From Aureivirga sp. CE67 (GTDB lineage Bacteria; Bacteroidota; Bacteroidia; Flavobacteriales; Flavobacteriaceae): a stretch of 64,000 nt of DNA. The DNA lies in NCBI RefSeq assembly GCF_015767245.1, contig NZ_JADOTV010000001.1:248001-312000 (forward strand), in the 5' to 3' direction. Position 1 is the first letter of the stretch. Every line of letters begins with the position of its first letter. Below, one piece after another: positions 34,716-41,706 of this stretch. The notes under the pieces are model-generated. The model made no database searches. It was given only the letters and a program-made list of their open reading frames with translations, and was not told the DNA's origin. Made by a program: the position numbers and the translations under genes.

Positions 34716-37685
34716 ATGAAAAAAACCTACTTATTTTTTTTACCCTTATTCTTCAGTACTTTCATATTTGCACAAAATATTGTTTTTGAAGATGAAAATT
34801 TCAAAGATGATTTAATTTATGAATATGTTGCTGATCTAACAGGAGACGGTGAATATAATTCTAGTGTGGATACTAATTTTGATGGAGAAATTTCAATAGA
34901 AGAAGCTGAAGCTGTAAAAGGAATTCAAATCCTATCTGGGTATTTTGATTCAGTGAATGAATTAACATATTTTACAAATATTAAAATAATAGAATTTGAT
35001 ACTGTAGATGTTAATAGCATGAATTTAACAGGATGTGATGCATTAGAATCACTAATTTTAACAAATATATCTGGTTTAGAAAATTTAAGCTTACCTCAAA
35101 GTACATCTTTTAAGAAAATGATTTTAAAAGGGAATTCTATTTCAATTGATACAATAGATTTTTCTTACAATACATCTTTAAAACATTTAGAAATTGATAG
35201 TAATAATTTTCCTCTAGAAGAATTAGATATAACTCAAAATGTATTATTAGAATTTTTAAAATTAGAAGGTGATAAAATTGAAACTTCAGTACTAGATTTA
35301 ACTCAAAATGTAAATTTAAAACACCTTAGCATAAGGGGAGATGAAATAGAAATAACAGAGCTAGATCTAACTCAAAATACACTCCTTGAATATTTACATT
35401 TATTGGATTTGAATATAACAGAACTAGATTTAACCCAAAATACATTAATAAATGATTTGTATTTATGGGATTTAGATATAACAGAATTAGATTTAACTCA
35501 AAACACTTTGATAGTAGATTTATTTATAGAGAAAATTATGGTATCAGAATTAGATTTAACCCAAAATATATTGTTAGAAAATTTATTTTTAGGTGTATAT
35601 ATTAGTGATTCTTCCCCTAATTCATTTTTTCATTTAACTGAATTAAATCTATCTCAAAATACTCAACTAAAAAAGTTAGACTTATATCGTATAAGAGACC
35701 TAGAGTCTTTAGATCTGACTCAAAATACATTATTAACTAATTTAAAATTATATGAAGTTTATAATCTTAACTATTTAGATTTGACTCAAAATACAATGTT
35801 GAAAGATTTAAATATTAATGGTGCTGATATATCGGAATTAGACCTAACTCAAAATATACTTTTAGAAAAGCTATGGTTTAATGCATCACTGTTCAACAAT
35901 ACATTATCAGAGCTAGATTTAACTCAGAACACTCAATTAAATGATTTAATTTTAGAAAGGTTAGATATTATTGAATTAGATTTAACCCAAAACATATTAT
36001 TAAATAGGCTTTCCTTAAAAAGGATAGATATTGAAGAATTAGATGTGTCTCAAAATATTTTATTAGAAAAATTATTTTTAGATCTTACTCAAAATATAAC
36101 TTCTCTGAATTTAAACCAAAATGTAAATTTAAAGAAGTTAAATACTTTTTATCATAATCAAATAAAAAACTTATACATAAAAAATATAAATTTCACACAT
36201 GAAAATTTTATAAATTCTGAGTTAGAATATCTATGTGTTGATGAAAATAAAATAGATTATTACCAAGAAAAATTATTAGATAAAAATAATACAACATGTA
36301 TAGTTGATTCTTTTTGTGCTTATAATCCATTAGAAGAAACTTATAAAGTAAAAGGAGAGGTTAATTTCTCATACACGAGTGATTGTGAAAATGAAGGTGA
36401 AGCAATTCCGAACTTTAAATTTGAAATTACTGATGGAGAAAATACAGGGGTATATATTTCTGATCAAGATGGAAATCATTCTATTTATTTAAATGAAGGA
36501 ACTTACACAATTATCCCAAAAAACGAAAACTCGGAATATTTCATATTTTCACCAGAAAGTATTGAAGTTACTTTTCCAAATGATAACAATTCAGAGACAA
36601 TTATTCAAGATTTCTGTTTACAACCAAATGGAGAAATTGACGAATTGGAAATTTCAATTATTCCAATAGATATAGCTCGTCCTGGTTTTGATGCAGATTA
36701 TAAAATTGTTTATAAAAATATTGGGAATACAATTCTTTCAGGAGAAATTAATTTTAATTATGATGATTTAGTTTTAGATTTTGTAAGTACTAATCCAATA
36801 TATGAATCAAACTTCACTGGAAATTTGACTTGGTCCTTTGAAAATCTATTACCTTTTGAAAAAGGAGAAATTTTTATCACATTAAATTTAAATTCTCCTC
36901 AAGAAGATCCAGCATTAAACTCAGGTTCAATTTTACCTTATACAGTAATCGGAAGTTTTGCTTTAGATTCAGATTCACCGCAAACTGTTTCTCATGAAAT
37001 AGAGCAAGAAGTCGTTAATTCTTATGATCCAAATGATAAAACTTGTTTGGAAGGAAAAGTAATAGACGAAGAATTAATTGGAGATTATATTCATTATAGA
37101 ATTCGTTTTGAAAATGAAGGTACAGCAAGTGCTGTAAACGTTGTTATAGAGGATGATTTAAACCCGGAAATGTTTGATGTTTCAACTTTGGAATTGATTG
37201 ATTATAGTCATTCTTGTGAAGTAAGAGTTGAAGGAAATAAAGCTACATTTTTATTCCAAAATATATTTTTACCATTTGATGATGCAAATAATGACGGTTA
37301 TGTAGTTTTCAAAATTAAAACTTTAGACACTTTAGAGTTAGAAGATATTATTAAAAATACAGCAGAAATTTTCTTTGATTTTAATGATGCAATTGTAACT
37401 AATACAGAACAAACGCATGTTGGAATATTAGATATAAATTCATTTGAACAAAATCAAAAAATTGAATTATATCCGAATCCAGGTAAGAATTTAATTAAAG
37501 TAGAAAGTGAATTTGAATTAGAAAAACTAGAAATTTTCAATTTGCTTGGAGAATCTATTATTGCTGAAGAATTAGAACAAATAAATGAATATTCTTTAAA
37601 AGTAAATGAATTAAAATCTGGAATTTATTTTATTTCGATTTCTACAGCTTACGGAACTAAAATGATAAAATGGATTAAAGAATAA
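34716..37685 (+). CDS. Leucine-rich-repeat T9SS type A surface protein
   Basis: The 989-residue protein has a signal peptide (MKKTYLFFLPLFFSTFIFA) and an EF-hand-like segment (DTNFDGEISIEEAEA, about residues 47-61). An LRR-like solenoid follows from about 85 to 500, in which units of about 21-24 residues carry the nearly invariant phrase 'ELDLTQNTLLE'. Cys-flanked regions, a prealbumin-like domain (SDQDGNHSIYLNEGTYTIIP), a conserved-repeat/DUF11-like domain (about 640-900, with SYDPNDKTCLEGKVID) and a type A sorting domain (IELYPNPGKNLIKVES ... LKSGIYFISI) complete it. It should be exported by the type IX system and attached to the surface as an adhesin or binding protein. A terminator follows. 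Confidence 0.9.
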   Translation: MKKTYLFFLPLFFSTFIFAQNIVFEDENFKDDLIYEYVADLTGDGEYNSSVDTNFDGEISIEEAEAVKGIQILSGYFDSVNELTYFTNIKIIEFDTVDVNSMNLTGCDALESLILTNISGLENLSLPQSTSFKKMILKGNSISIDTIDFSYNTSLKHLEIDSNNFPLEELDITQNVLLEFLKLEGDKIETSVLDLTQNVNLKHLSIRGDEIEITELDLTQNTLLEYLHLLDLNITELDLTQNTLINDLYLWDLDITELDLTQNTLIVDLFIEKIMVSELDLTQNILLENLFLGVYISDSSPNSFFHLTELNLSQNTQLKKLDLYRIRDLESLDLTQNTLLTNLKLYEVYNLNYLDLTQNTMLKDLNINGADISELDLTQNILLEKLWFNASLFNNTLSELDLTQNTQLNDLILERLDIIELDLTQNILLNRLSLKRIDIEELDVSQNILLEKLFLDLTQNITSLNLNQNVNLKKLNTFYHNQIKNLYIKNINFTHENFINSELEYLCVDENKIDYYQEKLLDKNNTTCIVDSFCAYNPLEETYKVKGEVNFSYTSDCENEGEAIPNFKFEITDGENTGVYISDQDGNHSIYLNEGTYTIIPKNENSEYFIFSPESIEVTFPNDNNSETIIQDFCLQPNGEIDELEISIIPIDIARPGFDADYKIVYKNIGNTILSGEINFNYDDLVLDFVSTNPIYESNFTGNLTWSFENLLPFEKGEIFITLNLNSPQEDPALNSGSILPYTVIGSFALDSDSPQTVSHEIEQEVVNSYDPNDKTCLEGKVIDEELIGDYIHYRIRFENEGTASAVNVVIEDDLNPEMFDVSTLELIDYSHSCEVRVEGNKATFLFQNIFLPFDDANNDGYVVFKIKTLDTLELEDIIKNTAEIFFDFNDAIVTNTEQTHVGILDINSFEQNQKIELYPNPGKNLIKVESEFELEKLEIFNLLGESIIAEELEQINEYSLKVNELKSGIYFISISTAYGTKMIKWIKE

Positions 37686-37733
37686 AATCTATAACTTTTT
37701 AAAAGTTATAAATCTTCTTGTTTTAAAGAAATA

Positions 37734-37767
37734 AAAAAGCCTTATAAAAATAATTATAAGGCTTTTT
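37734..37767. terminator. Bidirectional terminator between LRR gene and cmk
   Basis: Perfect 14-bp inverted repeat AAAAAGCCTTATAA / TTATAAGGCTTTTT with a 6-nt loop. A weaker hairpin ATAACTTTT / AAAAGTTAT lies just upstream at 37691-37709. Confidence 0.85.
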
Positions 37768-37789
37768 AAGTTTTTTTATTTTTCCAATC

Positions 37790-38488
37790 TTATGCTTCAC
37801 CAATAGTTCTTTGAGTAATATTGTAAACTCTTTCAAATTGTTCTTTTAATCCCATATCTGAATTATCGAACTCGATAGCATCTTTTGCTTGTTTTAAAGG
37901 AGAATCTGATCTTGTAGTGTCAATATGATCTCTTGTTTGTACGTTTTTCAATACATCTTCATATTTCACATTTTCACCTTTATCTAAAAGTTCTTTATAT
38001 CTTCTCTTCGCTCTTTTATCTGGAGATGCTGTCATGAATAATTTAAGCTCTGCATCTGGGAAAACCACAGTTCCGATATCTCTTCCGTCCATCACAACTC
38101 CTTTATCTTTCCCCATCTCTTGCTGTTGGCTCACTAAAACTTTACGAACATCTGTAATAGCTGCAACTTTACTTACCAACTGAGAAACTTCTAATCCTCT
38201 AATTTGCTTTTCAATATTTTCTCCGTTTAAATACATTTCAGAGAAACCAGCTTCTGGATTGAAAACAAATTTAAGTTTGATATTTGCTAATTCTTTAACT
38301 AAACCTTCTTCGTTTAACGATTCTGTAGAAACATAATCATTAATCATCGCAAAATAAGTTACTGCACGATACATCGCACCAGTATCTACATATACGTATC
38401 CTAACTTTTTAGCCAATTCTTTAGCGATTGTACTTTTTCCTGTTGATGAAAAACCATCGATTGCAATTGTTATTTTTTTACTCTCCAT
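37790..38488 (-). CDS. cmk: Cytidylate kinase
   Basis: The ATG at 38488 (MESKKITIAIDGFSSTGKST) gives 232 residues; the codon two positions upstream is TTG. The P-loop is GFSSTGKST; YVDTGAMYRAVTYFA and VVMDGRDIGTVVFPDA carry the CMP-binding Asp and Arg residues; FMTASPDKRAKRRYKEL is the lid. It phosphorylates CMP and dCMP with ATP in the cytoplasm. It follows porQ by 12 bp, the usual flavobacterial arrangement, and is likely co-transcribed with it. Confidence 0.95.
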   Translation of the reverse strand: MESKKITIAIDGFSSTGKSTIAKELAKKLGYVYVDTGAMYRAVTYFAMINDYVSTESLNEEGLVKELANIKLKFVFNPEAGFSEMYLNGENIEKQIRGLEVSQLVSKVAAITDVRKVLVSQQQEMGKDKGVVMDGRDIGTVVFPDAELKLFMTASPDKRAKRRYKELLDKGENVKYEDVLKNVQTRDHIDTTRSDSPLKQAKDAIEFDNSDMGLKEQFERVYNITQRTIGEA

Positions 38489-38500
38489 ACTCAATATCCT

Positions 38501-39511
38501 CTAATTTAAGTTAATTAATAAACTGAAAGTACTTGCATTGTCTGCAGGGTGGTACTTTGTAAATGCATAATTAAACTTAATTCTGTTTAATTTTAAACCA
38601 AATCCGGCTGAAAATCCTGCAAAAGTTCTTGCATCTACCAGCTTCAATTCTTTTCCTCTTCTTACATTATATCCTACTCGAATATTAAATGCTTTTTTAG
38701 GAAAAAGTTCTGCACCAATAATTACGTGACGGAAAGCATTGTCAAAGAAAGTAATATCTTCTTCTGTTCTTTTTCCTTCAATATCCACGGTAGCGTTCGA
38801 AGGATTTCTGTAAGCAACTTCCCATTGTTGTAAGTTATCTAATGTAAGATACCATTTTAATGGAACATTTTCAAGTTGATAATCTGCACTCAACGCAATT
38901 TCAAAAGGTAAATCTTCTTTGGTATTATCGAATTTAGTAATCTGAGTTCCTAAGTTTTTTAGTACTAAAGTAAATGAATATGGTTTTTCTTTATTCTTAT
39001 ATAAAACACCTAAATCAGTAGCAAGTCCAAACGACGAATAACTGTCAATTACCGAATTAATCATTTTAAGATTTGCACCTACAAAAAAATGCGAATTTGG
39101 TATATGATATGCATATCCCAAAGATACAGAAAAATCATTAGCTTTGAAAGTTCCTGTCTCATTTCCTTGCGCATCTGTACCAATTAATTCTCCATAACCA
39201 ACATATGTCACTCCTGCATGAAAAGTTCCCAATTTATCATTGAACTTATAAGCATAAGAAGCAGAACCAAATGAGATTCCTGCTAAATAATTTACATAGT
39301 TCACTCCTACATTATTATGCATATCTTCATTAATAGTAGACGGATTCCATAAAGGCTGATTTACATCATCGGTAAGTGTATATATTTCTCCACCCAATGC
39401 TGCTTGTCTTGCCGAAGTAGTCAAATTTAAGAACTGATAAACTTGTTCTCCACCAGTTTGCGCAGTTGCAAATGCAGAGTAAAGACATAGGAGTAATAAT
39501 ATTTTCTTCAT
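38501..39511 (-). CDS. porQ: Type IX secretion system protein PorQ
   Basis: The 336-residue protein has a signal peptide (MKKILLLLCLYSAFATA, cut before QTGGEQ), and a mature start 'GGEQVYQFLNLTTSARQAALGG' type typical of PorQ (first residues GGEQVYQFLNLTTSA). The rest is a beta-barrel of the PorV/PorQ (FadL-like) kind: LWNPSTINEDMHNNVGVNY, FGSASYAYKFNDKLGTFHAG, and a C-terminal strand FSLLINLN. It is an outer membrane component of the type IX system, which exports the type A and B sorting-domain proteins in this window. cmk follows directly. Confidence 0.92.
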   Translation of the reverse strand: MKKILLLLCLYSAFATAQTGGEQVYQFLNLTTSARQAALGGEIYTLTDDVNQPLWNPSTINEDMHNNVGVNYVNYLAGISFGSASYAYKFNDKLGTFHAGVTYVGYGELIGTDAQGNETGTFKANDFSVSLGYAYHIPNSHFFVGANLKMINSVIDSYSSFGLATDLGVLYKNKEKPYSFTLVLKNLGTQITKFDNTKEDLPFEIALSADYQLENVPLKWYLTLDNLQQWEVAYRNPSNATVDIEGKRTEEDITFFDNAFRHVIIGAELFPKKAFNIRVGYNVRRGKELKLVDARTFAGFSAGFGLKLNRIKFNYAFTKYHPADNASTFSLLINLN

Positions 39512-39725
39512 ATATGAGTTCGTGTGTAAAAGGTATTTTGTTTATTAAACGAAAAATAAGAGAAATAGTATATAAAAATCATTTTTCTTTATAAAAGATT
39601 AGGAATAATTCTGTTTATAAAAAAGTAAAGAAACCAAAAAGGTTCTATTTTATTACCCTCTTCTTATTTTTCAACAAATATAATTTTTAAAAAATAATTT
39701 GATAGGGTAAGTAAAAATATTTTTT

Positions 39726-39941
39726 AGAGCCTGTTTTAAATTGTATCAGAATTTATTTTATAGCTTATTAAATTGCTATTTTGAAGACTTTTTTGGAGTA
39801 CATAGCCTAGCTATGGACAAGAAAAAAGACAAAAAAGAGCTTTTAAGAAGTGTATAAAATTTTTTAATATAAATTAAAATAAGCTCTTGAAGACTAAAAA
39901 ATAGCTTTATAGTTTTGTAATTTTAAATAGAGTTTAAAATA
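39726..39941. repeat. Unclassified hairpin-containing intergenic element
   Basis: About 215 bp beginning AGAGCCTGTTTTAAATTG. Central is the perfect palindrome CATAGC-CTA-GCTATG (39801-39815) flanked by CTTTTTT and AAAAAAG. The phrase GAAGACT occurs at both 39783 and 39890, and GAGCTT / AAGCTC pairs flank the AT-rich centre. It looks like a degraded mobile or repeat element; there is no coding sequence. The preceding stretch 39512-39725 shows nothing recognisable. Confidence 0.4.
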
Positions 39942-39960
39942 AATACCTAATACATTTTTA

Positions 39961-40021
39961 TAAAGTGTGCTCATTACCCCTTGTATTTGTGTGGTCACGA
40001 GTTATAAACTCGCGCCAGCGA
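39961..40021 (-). repeat. REP-like hairpin sequence, copy in rhodanese leader
   Basis: GTGTGGTCACGAGTTATAAA and CTCGCGCCAGCG contain the hairpin CGAGTT-ATA-AACTCG. The sequence from TAAAGTGTGC to GCCAGCG matches the reverse complement of 41478-41549 inside the 157-bp element. Confidence 0.75.
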
Positions 40022-40080
40022 ACAGTTTCAAATTACAAACTATAAAAACTCAAGATAAAACGAACCAAAAAAATAAACCA

Positions 40081-40926
40081 ATGGAAAATACATTTTTTAA
40101 AAGTCCAGTTGTAACAGTAGATTGGCTAAAAGAAAATATAAATAATGATAAATTAATTTTATTAAACGCAACTATTTCCAACCCAAATGCGAAAAACGTA
40201 GAAGAAGATAATTTACAAATCAAAGAAAGTCGTTTTTTTGATTTAGGTAAAAAATTCTCAGACACTTCTTCTGATCTTCCACATACGATGGTCTCTCCAG
40301 AAGTTTTTCAAGAAGAAGCTAGAAAAATCGGTATTAATAACGATAGTATTTTAGTTGTTTATGATAAACTAGGAGTATTTTCTTCTCCAAGAGTTTGGTG
40401 GATGTTTCATGCTATGAGATTCAAAAACATTGCAGTTTTAGATGGAGGATTTCCAGCCTGGAAAAAAGAAGGTGGAGAAACCGAAGAAATGGAACTGAAA
40501 GAATATCCAACTGGAAATTTTGAAGCAAAATATCATTACAGTTCTTTTTGTGATAAAAATTATGTGAAAGATACAATTGACGAATTAATGATTACAACTT
40601 GTGATGCTCGTCCAGAAGGTCGTTTTTGCGGAACTACACCTGAACCTAGACCAGGATTGAGAGGTGGACATATTCCAAATTCTGTAAATATTCCTTTTAC
40701 TTCTATTATTAAAGACGGAAAAATTGTATCGAAAGCAGAATTAGAAAAAGCATTTGATGGAATTTCTAAAACACATGAACTAATTTTCTCATGCGGATCT
40801 GGAGTTACAGCTTGTATTCTTGCACTTGCTGCAACTATTTTAGGTTATGAAGACATTACAGTTTACGACGGTTCTTGGAGTGAATGGGGAATTCCGAGTG
40901 AATTGCCAGTCGTAGAAGGAAAATAA
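40081..40926 (+). CDS. Sulfurtransferase (tandem rhodanese, mercaptopyruvate-type)
   Basis: I chose the ATG at 40081 (MENTFFKSPVVTVDWLKENI), 281 residues; the frame is open further upstream but runs through the REP-like repeat. Two rhodanese domains are present: an inactive N-terminal one (SILVVYDKLGVFSSPRVWWM) and a catalytic C-terminal one with the Cys loop FSCGSGVTACI. The CGSGVTA loop matches 3-mercaptopyruvate sulfurtransferases rather than thiosulfate:cyanide enzymes (CRKGVT). It is cytoplasmic and transfers sulfane sulfur to thiols or cyanide. It is followed 55 bp later by a DUF4268 gene. Confidence 0.92.
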   Translation: MENTFFKSPVVTVDWLKENINNDKLILLNATISNPNAKNVEEDNLQIKESRFFDLGKKFSDTSSDLPHTMVSPEVFQEEARKIGINNDSILVVYDKLGVFSSPRVWWMFHAMRFKNIAVLDGGFPAWKKEGGETEEMELKEYPTGNFEAKYHYSSFCDKNYVKDTIDELMITTCDARPEGRFCGTTPEPRPGLRGGHIPNSVNIPFTSIIKDGKIVSKAELEKAFDGISKTHELIFSCGSGVTACILALAATILGYEDITVYDGSWSEWGIPSELPVVEGK

Positions 40927-40981
40927 TGTTTTTTATAATGGATATTTTTTAAGAAATTTGCCGCTTTTTAAAATCGAGAAT

Positions 40982-41410
40982 ATGTTCAGTAAAGAGGAAT
41001 CGAGAAGATTAAAACAAGAATTTTGGACTTCATTTGGAAAATCATTTCCAAGAAAGTGGATTTTATATAATACAAAAATAAAAGATGTTGCTTTCAAATT
41101 TTATTTTGACAGAAAATCTGCGATGGTTGCTCTAGATATCGAATGTAGAGATTTAGAATCTAGAATTCGTTATTATGAAAAATTCGAATCTTTCAAGAAA
41201 ATTTTGGAAGAAGATTATATCAAAGGTTTGATTTTCGAAGATTGTTATGTTTTAGAGAACGGAAAAGAAATTTCTAGAATTTATATTCAGAAAGATCATG
41301 TTTGTATTCACAACAAAAAAACATGGCAAGAAACAATGGAATTCTTAAATGAAAACATGGAAAAGTTTGAAGAATTCTATTATATGTTTGAAGACGTTAT
41401 AAAAGGATAA
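40982..41410 (+). CDS. DUF4268 domain-containing protein
   Basis: The ATG at 40982 (MFSKEESRRLKQEFWTSFGK) gives 142 residues; an upstream in-frame ATG at 40958 would add eight residues and is less like the family start. The pattern FWTSFGKSFPRKWILYNT, then FKFYFDRKSAMVALDIEC and the closing FYYMFEDVIKG is the DUF4268 type common in flavobacteria. It resembles a small all-cytoplasmic domain; the function is unknown. It lies downstream of the rhodanese gene, in the same direction. Confidence 0.85.
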   Translation: MFSKEESRRLKQEFWTSFGKSFPRKWILYNTKIKDVAFKFYFDRKSAMVALDIECRDLESRIRYYEKFESFKKILEEDYIKGLIFEDCYVLENGKEISRIYIQKDHVCIHNKKTWQETMEFLNENMEKFEEFYYMFEDVIKG

Positions 41411-41417
41411 TTTCCTG

Positions 41418-41614
41418 TTCCCCTCTTGAGAGGCAGGGCTGTCAAGTTCTAGTTTTATTTATCGATTTTTGATGATCGCTGGCGCGAGTTTGTAACTCGT
41501 GACCACACAAATGCTAGAAACAATGGGCACACTTTACAAAAGTGCGCCAGGTTTTTAATTAAAAAATTAGGAGAACCTGACAGCCCTGCTCTTGAGAAGG
41601 GCTAGGGGGTGTGT
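41418..41614 (+). repeat. CCCCTCTYRAGAGGGG palindromic repeat, copy 4, split by insertion
   Basis: The left half (TTCCCCTCTTGAGAG, 41418-41432) and right half (TCTTGAGAAGGGCTAGGGGG plus TGTGT, from 41590) of the palindrome are separated by 157 bp. Removing the insertion and one direct repeat restores an intact copy like that at 24310. Confidence 0.85.
41433..41589. mobile_element. 157-bp MITE-like element with 18-bp inverted ends carrying REP-like hairpins
   Basis: The ends GCAGGGCTGTCAAGTTCT and AGAACCTGACAGCCCTGC are inverted repeats with one mismatch. They are flanked by TCTTGAGAG / TCTTGAGAA, an apparent 8-9 bp target duplication. There is no open frame of note, so movement would need a transposase from elsewhere. 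Inside (41478-41549) are the hairpins CGAGTT-TGT-AACTCG and GCACACTTT / AAAGTGCGC. The same interior sequence, without the ends, occurs at 39961-40021. Confidence 0.75.
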
Positions 41615-41667
41615 AAATATTTTTTTCGCTAAAAATTGCAAGCATTTTCACATAAATACAATATTTT

Positions 41668-41706
41668 AAAAATCCTCTTAAGCTTTTGGTTTAAGAGGAT
41701 TTTTTA
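41668..41706 (-). terminator. Terminator of the receptor/GLPGLI operon
   Basis: AAAAATCCTCTTAA / TTTAAGAGGATTTTT with an 8-nt loop, overlapping the stop codon region at 41704. Confidence 0.8.

Noticed and set aside
34960-36220. Regular repeats resembling a CRISPR array
   Set aside because: The periodicity is about 65-70 bp, in frame, and encodes leucine-rich repeats; there are no invariant repeats with unique spacers and no cas genes.
39967-40080. N-terminal extension of the sulfurtransferase from ATG 39967
   Set aside because: The extension is translated REP-like repeat sequence; the rhodanese start fits ATG 40081.
41433-41589. Insertion sequence with transposase
   Set aside because: The unit is only 157 bp with no coding frame, so it is at most a non-autonomous element.
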